The position numbers were made by a program, and so were the translations under genes. The notes under the pieces were generated by a model. That model did not search any database, was not told the DNA's origin, and saw only the letters and a list, made by a program, of their open reading frames with translations. Below are positions 17,274 through 26,383 of a stretch of 64,000 bases of DNA, one piece after another. The stretch comes from Flavobacterium sp. DG2-3 (lineage in GTDB: Bacteria; Bacteroidota; Bacteroidia; Flavobacteriales; Flavobacteriaceae), in NCBI RefSeq assembly GCF_030730925.1, contig NZ_JAVAMB010000011.1, forward strand, positions 1 to 64,000. Direction: 5' to 3'. Position 1 is the stretch's first letter; each line of letters starts with the position of its first letter.

Positions 17274-19265
17274 ATGAAATTTCAAGTTTCCTCAGAATAT
17301 AGTCCAAAAGGAGATCAGCCGCAAGCCATACAAAAACTGGCACAAGGAGTGATCGACGGAGATAAATATCAAACTTTATTAGGAGTTACAGGCTCTGGAA
17401 AAACGTTTACCGTTGCCAATGTAATTCAGGAAGTACAAAGACCTACTTTGGTTTTGGCTCACAACAAAACTTTGGCTGCGCAATTGTATTCAGAGTTCAA
17501 ACAATTCTTTCCGAATAATGCTGTTGAATACTTCGTTTCTTACTACGACTACTATCAGCCAGAAGCTTTTATGCCTGTAACGGGAGTTTTCATTGAAAAA
17601 GATTTATCTATCAATGAAGAATTGGAGAAAATGCGTTTGAGCACTACTTCTTCTCTCCTTTCGGGAAGACGTGATGTTTTGGTTGTAGCATCCGTTTCTT
17701 GTTTATACGGTATCGGAAACCCTGTTGAATTTCAGAAAAACGTAATCGAAATCAAAAGAGATCAGGTAATTTCGAGAACCAAATTATTGCATAGTTTAGT
17801 TCAGAGTTTATATGCCAGAACAGAAGCCGATTTTAATCCAGGAACTTTCAGAATTAAAGGAGACACTGTCGAAGTCTATCCGAGTTATGCTGATGATGCT
17901 TACAGAATCCATTTTTTTGGAGATGAAATCGAAGAAATCGAAGCGTTTGACGCCAAAACTTCTCAAGTAATAGAAAAATTTCAGCGTTTAACGATTTATC
18001 CTGCCAATATGTTTGTGACTTCGCCAGAAGTTTTGCAAGGTGCCATTTGGCAGATTCAGCAGGATTTGGTGAAACAAGTCGATTATTTTAAAGAAATTGG
18101 AAAACATCTCGAAGCGAAACGTTTGGAAGAAAGAACCAATTTCGATTTAGAAATGATTCGCGAATTAGGATATTGCTCTGGAATCGAAAACTACTCAAGA
18201 TATCTTGACGGACGTGAAGCTGGAACAAGACCTTTCTGTTTATTAGATTATTTTCCAAGTGATTTTTTAATGGTTGTAGATGAAAGTCACGTGACCGTTT
18301 CGCAGGTTCATGCCATGTACGGAGGTGACCGAAGCAGAAAAGAAAACTTGGTAGAATATGGTTTCCGTTTGCCTGCCGCAATGGACAACCGACCGTTGAA
18401 ATTTGAAGAATTTGAAGCATTGCAAAATCAGGTGATTTATGTTTCTGCAACTCCAGCCGATTATGAATTGCAAAAGTCAGATGGTATTTATGTCGAACAA
18501 ATTATTCGTCCAACTGGATTATTAGATCCTGTGATTGAAGTCCGTCCGAGTTTGAACCAGATTGATGATTTGATTGAAGAAATTCAAGTTCGATGCGAAT
18601 TAGACGAAAGAGTTTTGGTTACGACTTTAACCAAAAGAATGGCAGAAGAATTGGCTAAATATTTAACAAAAGTAAGCATTCGATGCCGTTATATACATTC
18701 TGAAGTCGACACCTTAGAACGTATCGAAATCATGCAGGATTTAAGAAAGGGACTTTTTGATGTTTTGATTGGAGTAAACTTACTTCGTGAAGGTTTAGAT
18801 TTACCCGAAGTTTCTCTTGTTGCCATTCTAGATGCCGACAAAGAAGGTTTCTTACGTAACCGTAAATCGCTTACGCAAACTATTGGTCGTGCAGCTCGAA
18901 ATGTAAACGGTAAAGCGATTATGTATGCAGATAAAATTACAGAAAGTATGCAGAGAACAATCGATGAAACCAATTACAGAAGAACCAAACAGATGAATTA
19001 TAATGTGGAAAATAATATTGTTCCGCAGCCTTTAAATAAGAAAATCGAAAGCGCTTTCACTAAAAATCCTTTGGTAGAATACGAATTAGGACATCCAATT
19101 CCTGTGGCAGCAGAGCCAGAAACAGCTTATCTGTCTAAATCAGAATTGGAGAAAATGATTCGCGAAAAGCGCAAAACTATGGAAAAAGCAGCAAAAGAAC
19201 TGGATTTCTTGCAAGCTGCTAAACTTCGTGACGAAATTAAAAAACTACAGGAACAGCTTGCTTAA
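17274..19265 (+). CDS. uvrB: Excinuclease ABC subunit B
   Basis: UvrB is the damage-verifying helicase-like subunit of nucleotide excision repair and works with UvrA, UvrC and UvrD. The 663-residue protein shows Walker A GVTGSGKT (37-44), the Tyr-rich beta-hairpin region YYDYYQPEAFMP, the DEAD-like VVDESHVTVSQ, the helicase motif VI TQTIGRAARN and a C-terminal UVR domain (EKMIREKRKTMEKAAKELDF) that binds UvrC. The length is typical. Its stop codon overlaps that of the convergent TerB-like gene in the palindrome TTAA (19262-19265). Confidence 0.97.
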   Translation: MKFQVSSEYSPKGDQPQAIQKLAQGVIDGDKYQTLLGVTGSGKTFTVANVIQEVQRPTLVLAHNKTLAAQLYSEFKQFFPNNAVEYFVSYYDYYQPEAFMPVTGVFIEKDLSINEELEKMRLSTTSSLLSGRRDVLVVASVSCLYGIGNPVEFQKNVIEIKRDQVISRTKLLHSLVQSLYARTEADFNPGTFRIKGDTVEVYPSYADDAYRIHFFGDEIEEIEAFDAKTSQVIEKFQRLTIYPANMFVTSPEVLQGAIWQIQQDLVKQVDYFKEIGKHLEAKRLEERTNFDLEMIRELGYCSGIENYSRYLDGREAGTRPFCLLDYFPSDFLMVVDESHVTVSQVHAMYGGDRSRKENLVEYGFRLPAAMDNRPLKFEEFEALQNQVIYVSATPADYELQKSDGIYVEQIIRPTGLLDPVIEVRPSLNQIDDLIEEIQVRCELDERVLVTTLTKRMAEELAKYLTKVSIRCRYIHSEVDTLERIEIMQDLRKGLFDVLIGVNLLREGLDLPEVSLVAILDADKEGFLRNRKSLTQTIGRAARNVNGKAIMYADKITESMQRTIDETNYRRTKQMNYNVENNIVPQPLNKKIESAFTKNPLVEYELGHPIPVAAEPETAYLSKSELEKMIREKRKTMEKAAKELDFLQAAKLRDEIKKLQEQLA

Positions 19266-19663
19266 TTATGCTGTTCCTGAAAAATCTCCAGCAATGTAAT
19301 TGGATTAATCATTGTATTTGGCGCTTTTTTCATCATTTCCAGAACTCGTTTTACCGCCGAAAGGTTTAATCCCATTTCTAAAGCAATTTGCTGAATAGCA
19401 TTAAATTCTCTTTCGTGTAAAATGCCGTCTATATGCATTAATAAAGCCAGTCGGTAAAACTGATTGATACGCTGCATTTCTGATTTTATTGGAATTGTTT
19501 CGGTTTCCTGATGAAACAAATCTTGAAATTCTGCTTCGCTTATACTTAACTCTAAAGCTACAAGTCTTAAAAAATCAAGCTCACGTTTGTGCAAATGACC
19601 ATCAACAGTGGCGAACATAATCATTTCTAAAAGTAAACTTCTTTTTTCTGCTTCTGTATTCAT
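19262..19663 (-). CDS. TerB-like helical protein
   Basis: The 133-residue all-helical protein has two similar halves, each with an acidic turn: FATVDGHLHKRELDFLRLVA and MHIDGILHEREFNAIQQIA. This DG-x3-x-E repeat is the pattern of TerB-fold domains, which bind metal. A TTG codon 3 bp upstream keeps the frame open but the ATG at 19663 is the natural start. It is convergent with uvrB and overlaps its stop by 4 bp; homologues next to uvrB are sometimes misnamed after it. Function unknown. Confidence 0.75.
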   Translation of the reverse strand: MNTEAEKRSLLLEMIMFATVDGHLHKRELDFLRLVALELSISEAEFQDLFHQETETIPIKSEMQRINQFYRLALLMHIDGILHEREFNAIQQIALEMGLNLSAVKRVLEMMKKAPNTMINPITLLEIFQEQHN

Positions 19664-19720
19664 CAATTTATTATTTTTAGCTAAAATATTGCTTTTAAAT
19701 AAAACTACAAAACACAGATA

Positions 19721-20518
19721 ATGAAGAGGATTTTCTTAGCGGTTTTACTTCTGTTTACTCTTATTGGAAAAGCGCAAAGCACGGCTTCAAAAAATGTTTA
19801 TACTTTTACAATTGAAGCGCCTCAGCTCCATACTTCAAAAAAAATCTGGATTTATCTTCCTGAAAATTATGCAAAAGATCTCAAGAAAAAATACAGCGTC
19901 ATTTACATGCACGATGCACAGAATCTGTTTGACGCCAAAACTTCTTTTGTTGGCGAATGGAATATTGACGAAAAATTAGACAGCTTAAAAGCTTCCGTAA
20001 TTGTTGTAGGAATTGAGCATGGAAACGAAAAACGTATCGATGAACTTACTCCTTTTAAAAACGAAAAATACGGCGGAGGAAATGCCGATAATTATTTAGA
20101 ATTTATTGTAAAAACTCTAAAACCTCATATTGACCAAAATTACAGAACCAAAACAAAAGCTAAAAATACGATCATTTTCGGAAGTTCTCTTGGCGGATTG
20201 GTTTCGTATTATGGTGCTTTAAAATATCCTGATGTATTTGGTAAAGCGGGCGTTTTTTCTCCATCTTTTTGGTTTTCTAATGAAATTTACGCTTTCGCGG
20301 AAGAACAATCCAAAATAAAAACTAAAATCTATTTTTTATGTGGCGACAAAGAAAGTGATGATATGGTAAACGATTTAACCAAAATGAAACGTTTATTAGA
20401 TACCAAACGCTGCTACTGTCTTCATTTGGATAAAACGAAAATTGTAAAAGGCGGAGAACATAATGAAAAACTGTGGCGCGATCATTTTGCTGAAGCGCTA
20501 CTTTGGCTAGGCTACTAA
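19721..20518 (+). CDS. Exported esterase-like alpha/beta hydrolase
   Basis: The 265-residue protein has a signal peptide (to about residue 19, LIGKAQ) and the putative esterase (EstD/IroE-like) core: KKIWIYLPENY, SVIYMHDAQNLFD, nucleophile FGSSLGG with Ser156, and a late His in GGEHNEKLW near residue 247. Members hydrolyse carboxyl esters such as acylated sugars or siderophore esters; the substrate is unknown. It is 24 bp upstream of the dipeptide epimerase gene and probably co-transcribed with it. A related gene lies at 43189. Confidence 0.85.
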   Translation: MKRIFLAVLLLFTLIGKAQSTASKNVYTFTIEAPQLHTSKKIWIYLPENYAKDLKKKYSVIYMHDAQNLFDAKTSFVGEWNIDEKLDSLKASVIVVGIEHGNEKRIDELTPFKNEKYGGGNADNYLEFIVKTLKPHIDQNYRTKTKAKNTIIFGSSLGGLVSYYGALKYPDVFGKAGVFSPSFWFSNEIYAFAEEQSKIKTKIYFLCGDKESDDMVNDLTKMKRLLDTKRCYCLHLDKTKIVKGGEHNEKLWRDHFAEALLWLGY

Positions 20519-20542
20519 TTAAAAAATAAAAAATACCCCAAA

Positions 20543-21553
20543 ATGAAACTTATTTTACGAGAATATAATCTCAAACTAAAGCACACTTTCACTATTTCTA
20601 GAGAATCTATTGATGTACAGCCTTCTCTAATTGTAGAATTGCAAAGCGATGGTTTTTCTGGTTTTGGAGAAGCCACTTCTAACCCGTATTATCATATTAC
20701 GGTTCCAATGATGATTCAGGATTTAGAAAAAATTAGGGCCATTATTGAAAGCACCGAAAATGAAACTCCAGAAGTTTTTTGGGCAAAAATGCATCCGTAT
20801 TTAAAAGACGATATGTTTGCATTATGCGCTTTAGATTTGGCTTATAATGATTTGTATGCTCGCAAAAAAGGCAAAAAATTATACGAGTTATGGAATTACA
20901 AAACCGATCATAATCCGATGACTGATTATACGATCGGAATTGATTCTATCGAAAAAATGGTTTTTAAAATGAAAGAACTGCCTTGGCCGATTTACAAAAT
21001 TAAATTAGGCACAAAGGAAGACATTGCAATCGTAAAAGAACTTAGAAAACACACAAACTCCATTTTCAGAATTGATGCCAACTGTGGTTGGGGCGTTGAT
21101 GAAACGATAAATAATGCTGTTGAATTAAAAAAACTAGGCGTCGAATTTCTAGAACAGCCTATGAAAGCTGATAATTGGGAAGCCCACAAAGAAGTATTCA
21201 AACATTCTGTACTTCCTGTTATTGCTGACGAAAGCTGTATTATTGAAGAAGATGTAGCAAAATGTTTCAATCATTTTCATGGCGTAAATGTAAAATTGGT
21301 AAAATGCGGCGGACTTACTCCTGGAAAACGCATGATCGAAGAAGCTAAAAAATTAGGTTTAAAAACTATGGTAGGCTGTATGACCGAATCTACCGTTGGA
21401 ATTTCTGCGATTGCACATTTGCTTCCGCAATTGGATTATGTTGATATGGATGGCGCTTTGCTTTTGGCTGAAGATATTGCAACGGGAGTTACGATAAAAG
21501 ATGGCGTTATAAGTTATTCAGATTTAAACGGAACGGGCGTTACATTACTGTAA
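20543..21553 (+). CDS. Dipeptide epimerase (L-Ala-D/L-Glu epimerase type), enolase superfamily
   Basis: The 336-residue protein has the muconate-lactonizing subgroup catalytic set: KxK in YKIKLG (Lys152, Lys154), metal ligands Asp178 (RIDANCGW), Glu204 (FLEQPM) and Asp229 (IADES), the second base lysine in VKLVKCGG (251 or 254) and the DMDGALLL motif at 301-308 that marks dipeptide epimerases. It would epimerise L-Ala-D-Glu from peptidoglycan to L-Ala-L-Glu for recycling. Other dipeptides are used by some family members. The exported esterase gene is just upstream and a PLP enzyme gene follows after a repeat-containing gap. Confidence 0.88.
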   Translation: MKLILREYNLKLKHTFTISRESIDVQPSLIVELQSDGFSGFGEATSNPYYHITVPMMIQDLEKIRAIIESTENETPEVFWAKMHPYLKDDMFALCALDLAYNDLYARKKGKKLYELWNYKTDHNPMTDYTIGIDSIEKMVFKMKELPWPIYKIKLGTKEDIAIVKELRKHTNSIFRIDANCGWGVDETINNAVELKKLGVEFLEQPMKADNWEAHKEVFKHSVLPVIADESCIIEEDVAKCFNHFHGVNVKLVKCGGLTPGKRMIEEAKKLGLKTMVGCMTESTVGISAIAHLLPQLDYVDMDGALLLAEDIATGVTIKDGVISYSDLNGTGVTLL

Positions 21554-21566
21554 TTTTTTATTTAAA

Positions 21567-21706
21567 CACATAGAAACATAGCCCTAGTTTATCTTAAAAG
21601 GCGTTTCACTTTTCATCAAAAAACATAGCTATGCGTGAGAAACTAGTTTCTTTTCACTTTTTTTTGTATTGAACTCTATGTTTCTATATGTTGCTTTTTA
21701 AACACA
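21567..21706. repeat. Inverted repeat spacer between epimerase and PLP-enzyme genes
   Basis: CATAGAAACATAG (21569-21581) pairs with CTATGTTTCTATATG (21676-21690), flanked by AAACAC on both sides. Inside lie GAAACTAGTTTC and ACATAGCTATG palindromes. It has the same nested style as the spacers at 17 and 23 kb. Confidence 0.6.
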
Positions 21707-21713
21707 AAGCCGA

Positions 21714-22733
21714 ATGATAGTCGAAAAATTTCCAGATCGAATCATTGAAATTGACCAAAAACAGTTTTTGTATTTTGGCGGTACAGCTTACTTAGGACTT
21801 CCTACAAATGCAGCATTTCAAGACTTAGTCGTTCAGAACATTTTAAAATGGGGAACCACTTACGGAAGTTCTAGAACTGCAAACATCAAATTAAGCGCAT
21901 ATATTGCGGGCGAAAAATTCTTGGCCCAACATATTGGTTCAGAAGATGCTGTTACGGTTTCTTCTGGAATGCTGGCTGGAAAATTGGTTTTAGAAAAATT
22001 AAAAAAAGAAACCGATTGTTTCTTTCATTTAAATGAAATTCATTCGGCTATCCAGATTGAAAACAGTCTTCCTGTATTTGTAAATGGAAAACTAAATGAG
22101 CGTTTATTAGATTCGAAATTTGAAAAAATAACGATTTTGACCGATGGCGTACCTTCGTTTCAAACCAAACCTGCTGATTTGTCTTTCATAAAACAGATAT
22201 CAAATCACAAGGAAATTACATTGGTTGTGGATGAATCGCATTCGTTAGGAATTATCGGCAAAAATGGCTCTGGAATTTATTCGTCAATTAATTTTCCAAT
22301 AAAAAGAAAAATACTCGTTTCGTCTCTAGGAAAAGCTTTCGGATTAACGGGCGGCGTAATTGCCTCAGATACTGAATTTATTCAAGAAATAAAAGAAATT
22401 GAAACTTTTACAAGCGCCGCGGGAATGAATCCTGCTTTTGTGCAGACACTTTCAGATGCTTCAGAAATTTATAAAAAACAGCACCAAAAACTGCTCGAAA
22501 ATTTAAATTATATAGATTCGATTTTAGTCAAAAATGAGAATATTAAGTTTGACAAAAGTTATCCGCTAATTTATTTATTATCGAAAGAATTAGTTCATAA
22601 ATTAAAAGAAGAAAACATCATTATTGCCAGTTTTAAATATACCAAAGAAGCCGAACCATTAAATCGCATTGTAATAACCGCAAACCACTTAAAAGAAGAT
22701 TTAGATAAACTGGTTGGAGTTTTAAATAAATAA
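21714..22733 (+). CDS. PLP-dependent alpha-oxoamine-synthase-like aminotransferase (BioF/KBL family)
   Basis: The 339-residue fold-type I PLP enzyme resembles 8-amino-7-oxononanoate synthase and 2-amino-3-ketobutyrate ligase: YGSSRTANI (about 50-58), VVDESHSLGIIGKNGSGI with the PLP-ring Asp173 and His176, and the Schiff-base segment VSSLGKAFGLTGG with Lys207. It is shorter than BioF (about 380) because the N-terminus is trimmed, so acyl-CoA condensation is uncertain. It may act with the preceding dipeptide epimerase, but this is only suggested by proximity and the 160-bp gap includes repeats. Confidence 0.82.
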   Translation: MIVEKFPDRIIEIDQKQFLYFGGTAYLGLPTNAAFQDLVVQNILKWGTTYGSSRTANIKLSAYIAGEKFLAQHIGSEDAVTVSSGMLAGKLVLEKLKKETDCFFHLNEIHSAIQIENSLPVFVNGKLNERLLDSKFEKITILTDGVPSFQTKPADLSFIKQISNHKEITLVVDESHSLGIIGKNGSGIYSSINFPIKRKILVSSLGKAFGLTGGVIASDTEFIQEIKEIETFTSAAGMNPAFVQTLSDASEIYKKQHQKLLENLNYIDSILVKNENIKFDKSYPLIYLLSKELVHKLKEENIIIASFKYTKEAEPLNRIVITANHLKEDLDKLVGVLNK

Positions 22734-22736
22734 AAG

Positions 22737-22821
22737 TTGCCACGAATTGCACGAATTTTCGCGAATAAAATTTAATTTTTTGTTACTAATAATTGGTGGC
22801 AATTCGTGCAATTCATGGCAA
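22737..22821. repeat. Inverted repeat of the GCCACGAATT family
   Basis: The 21-bp arms 22737-22757 (TTGCCACGAATTGCACGAATT less one base) and 22801-22821 pair with one mismatch. It follows the PLP-enzyme stop by 4 bp and could serve as its terminator. Relatives are at 26384, 52564, 57083 and 63833. Confidence 0.7.
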
Positions 22822-22852
22822 AAAAAATTAATGTACACTCCACTTTTAAACG

Positions 22853-22966
22853 TATCTTTGCAAAACAAACCTTTGATTTGGAAGTGAGATTTTCAGGAAC
22901 TTGAAACCTGACACGAGGCTTTAGCCGAATTGGCGAAGCAAACATTAAAAACTTGAAACAAATAAT
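22853..22966 (+). promoter_or_regulatory. -7 box and roughly 100-nt leader of the DUF1456 gene
   Basis: TATCTTTG at 22853-22860 is a good -7 box and predicts a leader of about 100 nt, long for this genome. The leader holds the small palindrome GGCTTTAGCC (also the core of the repeats at 17067 and 38287) followed by GAATTGGCGAAGC. I cannot match it to a known riboswitch. Confidence 0.45.
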
Positions 22967-23434
22967 ATGACAAATAACGATATACTTAAAAAACTTCGCG
23001 TGGCTTTGATGCTCCGTGATGATCAAATAGTTGAAATTTTAGAATTAGTAGATTTTAGAATTTCTAAATCAGAATTGGGTGCTTTTTTTAGAGCCGAAGA
23101 CCATCCAAATTACATGGAATGTGGCGATCAGGTTTTACGTAATTTCCTAAACGGATTGGTAATTCATTTGAGAGGAACGAAAGAAAATCCTAAAAACCCA
23201 ACAGATGTTTTAGCGAAGCATAAAGCTGAAATTCCGAAGAAAGAAAATACTGCTGAGAGAAAGGAATTTAAACCTGCTCCTAAAGATTCTGAAAGAGCAA
23301 GAGGCGATCAAAGTCCATCAAAATCAGGTTCATCAACTGGAAAACCTAAAAAGAAATCATTCCCAAAAGGAAATGGAAAACCAGTGGTTGTAGAAAAAGT
23401 AATTTTCAAAAACGGTAATAAGAAAAAATCTTGA
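22967..23434 (+). CDS. DUF1456 (YehS-like) protein with basic C-terminal tail
   Basis: The 155-residue protein starts with two DUF1456 repeats: NDILKKLRVALMLRDDQIVEILEL (about 4-27) and DQVLRNFLNGLVIHLRG (about 53-69). From residue 75 it has a long low-complexity Lys/Pro/Ser-rich tail (KPKKKSFPKGNGKP...), which suggests nucleic-acid or ribosome contact but is not proof. DUF1456 has no established function. It is monocistronic, preceded by a long leader and followed by a large inverted repeat. Confidence 0.85.
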   Translation: MTNNDILKKLRVALMLRDDQIVEILELVDFRISKSELGAFFRAEDHPNYMECGDQVLRNFLNGLVIHLRGTKENPKNPTDVLAKHKAEIPKKENTAERKEFKPAPKDSERARGDQSPSKSGSSTGKPKKKSFPKGNGKPVVVEKVIFKNGNKKKS

Positions 23435-23442
23435 TTAGGTGA

Positions 23443-23586
23443 TTTAACCGCAAAGGACGCAAGATTTTTTTACTCAGCGTACGCTTATAAACGCAAAGTT
23501 CGCAAAGCTATACAGATAAAGCTTTGCGAACTTTGCGTTTATATTTAGTCTTACGAGAAAAAAAACTTGCGTCCTTTGCGGTTAAA
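23443..23586. repeat. Composite of two nested perfect inverted repeats
   Basis: Outer arms of 21 bp (23443-23463 with 23566-23586, core ACCGCAAAGGACGCAAG) and inner arms of 24 bp (23486-23509 with 23520-23543, core AACGCAAAGTTCGCAAAGCT) are both perfect; the inner loop is 10 nt. It fills the gap between the convergent DUF1456 and LytTR genes and could stop transcription from both sides. Confidence 0.88.
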
Positions 23587-23590
23587 AAAA

Positions 23591-24298
23591 CTAAATTTTA
23601 TTTTCCTCAATCTTATCAAAAAAAGCATCTTTAAAAGTCGCTCCAATTGGTAGCTCTTTCTCATTTACAAAAACAGAAAAATTATCTGTTGATTCAATAT
23701 GCTGTAAAGAAACCACATACGATTTATGTATCTGAATAAAATCAGTTGACGGAAGCGATTCAATTACATTTTTTAATGACGAATGTGTTATAATCTGCTG
23801 TTTAGAAGTGTGAATGCAAACATAATTCTGCAGACTTTCTACATACAAAATATCAGCCAAAAACACTTTTTGAAATTTATTCTTTCCATCGGTTTTTATA
23901 AAAATAAAATCTCGAGAATTTGGAGCAATTACAGTTTCTGATTTTGGTTCAGAATTTAATTTAGAAACAGCCTGATAAAAACGTTCAAATGAAATTGGTT
24001 TTAATAAATAATCAACAGCATTTAATTCAAATCCTTCCAAAGCAAAATCAGGATAAGCAGTTGTGAAAATCACTTTTATATTTTTTGAAATGATTTTAGA
24101 AAGCTGTAAACCTGTCAATTGCGGCATTTGAATATCCAGAAAAATAACATCTACAGATTTTGAATTTAGAAATTCTAATGCTTTTAGCGAATCATTAAAA
24201 ACGCCCTCTTTTTCGAGAAAATTTACTTTCCCGATATAGTTTTCTAATATTCGAGTTGCTGGCGGTTCGTCGTCGACAATTATGCATTTAAAAGCCAT
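23591..24298 (-). CDS. LytTR-family response regulator
   Basis: The 235-residue regulator has a receiver domain (about 4-118) with Asp9-Asp10, phospho-acceptor Asp55 in VIFLDIQMP and the conserved Lys in YLLKPISFERF, then a LytTR DNA-binding domain (about 137-232; FLADILYVESLQNYVCIHTS and IHKSYVVSLQHI). It should bind direct repeats upstream of its targets when phosphorylated by the kinase encoded 3 bp upstream. The targets are not evident here. Confidence 0.94.
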   Translation of the reverse strand: MAFKCIIVDDEPPATRILENYIGKVNFLEKEGVFNDSLKALEFLNSKSVDVIFLDIQMPQLTGLQLSKIISKNIKVIFTTAYPDFALEGFELNAVDYLLKPISFERFYQAVSKLNSEPKSETVIAPNSRDFIFIKTDGKNKFQKVFLADILYVESLQNYVCIHTSKQQIITHSSLKNVIESLPSTDFIQIHKSYVVSLQHIESTDNFSVFVNEKELPIGATFKDAFFDKIEENKI

Positions 24299-24301
24299 AA
24301 A

Positions 24302-25342
24302 TTACTTCTTTAGCGGTATTTTTAAGTAAGTTTTAAAGGTATTATTTTCTTCTGTTTTTTCAAGAATAAATTGGTCTTTATACGTGTATTCTAATCTTTT
24401 GGTCAAATTATCAAAACCAATTCCAGTTGAAGAATAATTTTCTCCTTCGTTAAAATAATTAAAAGTTGTAATCTCCAAAAAATCTTCTTTTATCCGAATT
24501 GAAATACTAGCCTTTTCTTCTTCTTTATTGAATTTTCCATGTTTGAAAACATTCTCCACAAAATGAATTAAAGCCGAAGAAAGAATCTTTTCATTTGAAT
24601 AGTCACCTTCAACTGAAAAATCTAAAAACAGCTGATCTTCAAATCTTTTCTTTTGTAAATGAATATAGTTTTGAATAAACTGAATCTCTTTTGAAAGTAT
24701 AGCTTCATCTTTATCTGTCTCAGTAATCACGTAACGAAGCAAGTCAGAAAGCACCAAAATATCATCAGCCATTTTATCGTCTTTCAAAATTAATTGACTA
24801 TAAAAAGAATTCAAAGTATTAAACAAAAAATGCGGACTAACTTGCGCTTTTAGCATTTGAAATTCGGCTTTTTTATTCTCCAAAAGCAATTCCTGATTTT
24901 GATGTTGCGTCGTTTGATATTGCCAAAACAAAAAAGTCAATGCACTTAAAATTACAGCTGGCAATCCGAAGAAAAAATTATCTTTTATATAATATGTAAT
25001 TTCTCTTGCTTCTTCGTAGTAGTTGTGCTCTCCAGTGATATTATACATTACTACTTCCTGTAAAAAATAACGAACAGCTGTAAAAAGCAATAACGAAACC
25101 GGAATACTAAGTAGGTAAAATAGTAATTTCTTCTTGTTTAAAAACCATTTACAAAAGAAATAAAAATTGAGAAGGTAAATACAAAACACAGCTAACATAT
25201 ACGTTACCGTTGTCCAATAATACATTCCGTTCATTACGATTTCTATTCTTCTGTCATTAAGTCCAATATCCCATAAAACATAGGTTAGAAGTAATAAAAA
25301 GAAAAAGACAATATGGTAATAAAAAGGAATTTTTGATTTCAT
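24302..25342 (-). CDS. LytS-like sensor histidine kinase (HisKA_7TM-less, His_kinase family)
   Basis: The 346-residue kinase has four predicted membrane helices (about 8-25, 45-68, 73-92, 122-140), a short linker and the His_kinase domain with the phospho-acceptor His171 in KAQVSPHFLFNTLNSFYSQ. The ATPase part is minimal: IHFVENVFKHG (N box) and STGIGFDNLTKRLEYTY (G box). There is no recognisable extracellular sensor domain, so the membrane bundle itself may sense. It is the first gene of a two-gene operon with the LytTR regulator. Confidence 0.93.
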   Translation of the reverse strand: MKSKIPFYYHIVFFFLLLLTYVLWDIGLNDRRIEIVMNGMYYWTTVTYMLAVFCIYLLNFYFFCKWFLNKKKLLFYLLSIPVSLLLFTAVRYFLQEVVMYNITGEHNYYEEAREITYYIKDNFFFGLPAVILSALTFLFWQYQTTQHQNQELLLENKKAEFQMLKAQVSPHFLFNTLNSFYSQLILKDDKMADDILVLSDLLRYVITETDKDEAILSKEIQFIQNYIHLQKKRFEDQLFLDFSVEGDYSNEKILSSALIHFVENVFKHGKFNKEEEKASISIRIKEDFLEITTFNYFNEGENYSSTGIGFDNLTKRLEYTYKDQFILEKTEENNTFKTYLKIPLKK

Positions 25343-25531
25343 AGTATTTTGATAATTAGCTCAAAAATACAATTAAGCCTTTAATAGAAAATTATATTTA
25401 TTTAAAACATGCTTTTTTAGGGATGAACTAACAAAAATCTTATACGAAATAATTACCTCATAAATTTCATGTGTTTATAAAATGAAATCCTATGTTCATC
25501 AAAAACAAAAAATAGAGCTCAAAAGACACAA

Positions 25532-25539
25532 TACATTTG
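25532..25539 (+). promoter_or_regulatory. -7 box of the DUF5694 gene
   Basis: TACATTTG lies 25 bp before the ATG at 25564. The 220-bp gap back to the divergent kinase gene holds no other clear signal. Confidence 0.5.
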
Positions 25540-25563
25540 CCCTAAATTTAAAACCAAAAAATC

Positions 25564-26361
25564 ATGCAAAAAATCATTTTATTATTAGCTCTTATTACAT
25601 TTAACATCGCTTCTTCTCAAACTAAGAAAAAGCAAATTTTATTGGTTGGGACTTTTCATTATGCCAATCCCGGTCTTGATGTGGCTCAAATAAATAGTTT
25701 CAATATCATGTCTGAAGAAAGCCAAAAGGAACTCGAAACAATGAGTGACAAAATCAAAAAATTTGGTCCGGATAAAATATTTGTCGAATGGGAATTTAAA
25801 AAACAAGCCGATTTAGACAAGTTTTACAATAAAAACACGGATAGTCTTTTAAAAACTAACAAAAGCGAAATAACTCAACTGGCGCTTCGTACAGCTAAAA
25901 AATTAAATCATAAAAAATTGTATGGGATGAATCTTTATACTCCTTTTCGATATGATAGTTTAATGATTGCAATGGAAAAAGCAAATCAAAAAGATTTAAT
26001 AAAAAGAAATGATGAATCAACAAAAAATTTCGAAAAACAACATAACGAAAAAATCAAAAAAAGCACTTTACAAGAAATGATGTTATATTACAATACAAAA
26101 GAAGCCGAAAACGAAAATCTTCAGTGGTATTTGGAAGTTGCTAACAGAGCTGGAAATCCGGATGATTTTTCAGGACCATCTTTAGTATCCAATTGGTACA
26201 AGAGAAATTTGTATATGTATTCTTTAATTCAGAAATTAACTGAAAGTACTGATACTAAAATAATGGTTTTGGTCGGCGCTGGTCATGCTTCAATTATTCG
26301 GGAATTTATAATGCACGATCCTACATTTGAAATTGTAGAATTGTCGACAGTTTTGAAATAG
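25564..26361 (+). CDS. Exported DUF5694 / TraB-like protein
   Basis: The 265-residue protein has a signal peptide (ending near residue 19, IASSQ). The mature part begins LLVGTFHYANPGLD and ends with VLVGAGHASIIREF, the paired GTxHF and GxGH motifs seen in TraB/PrgY and erythromycin-esterase-like (Tiki-like) proteins; KIFVEWEF supplies a conserved Glu. Such motifs suggest a metal- or Glu-based hydrolase, but activity for DUF5694 is not established to my knowledge. It is monocistronic and followed by repeats. Confidence 0.78.
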   Translation: MQKIILLLALITFNIASSQTKKKQILLVGTFHYANPGLDVAQINSFNIMSEESQKELETMSDKIKKFGPDKIFVEWEFKKQADLDKFYNKNTDSLLKTNKSEITQLALRTAKKLNHKKLYGMNLYTPFRYDSLMIAMEKANQKDLIKRNDESTKNFEKQHNEKIKKSTLQEMMLYYNTKEAENENLQWYLEVANRAGNPDDFSGPSLVSNWYKRNLYMYSLIQKLTESTDTKIMVLVGAGHASIIREFIMHDPTFEIVELSTVLK

Positions 26362-26383
26362 CTTTTTTAACCGCAAAGGTTTT

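Noticed and set aside
18088..18473. Long antisense frames within uvrB
   Set aside because: They overlap the strongly conserved helicase core and are explained by its codon pattern.
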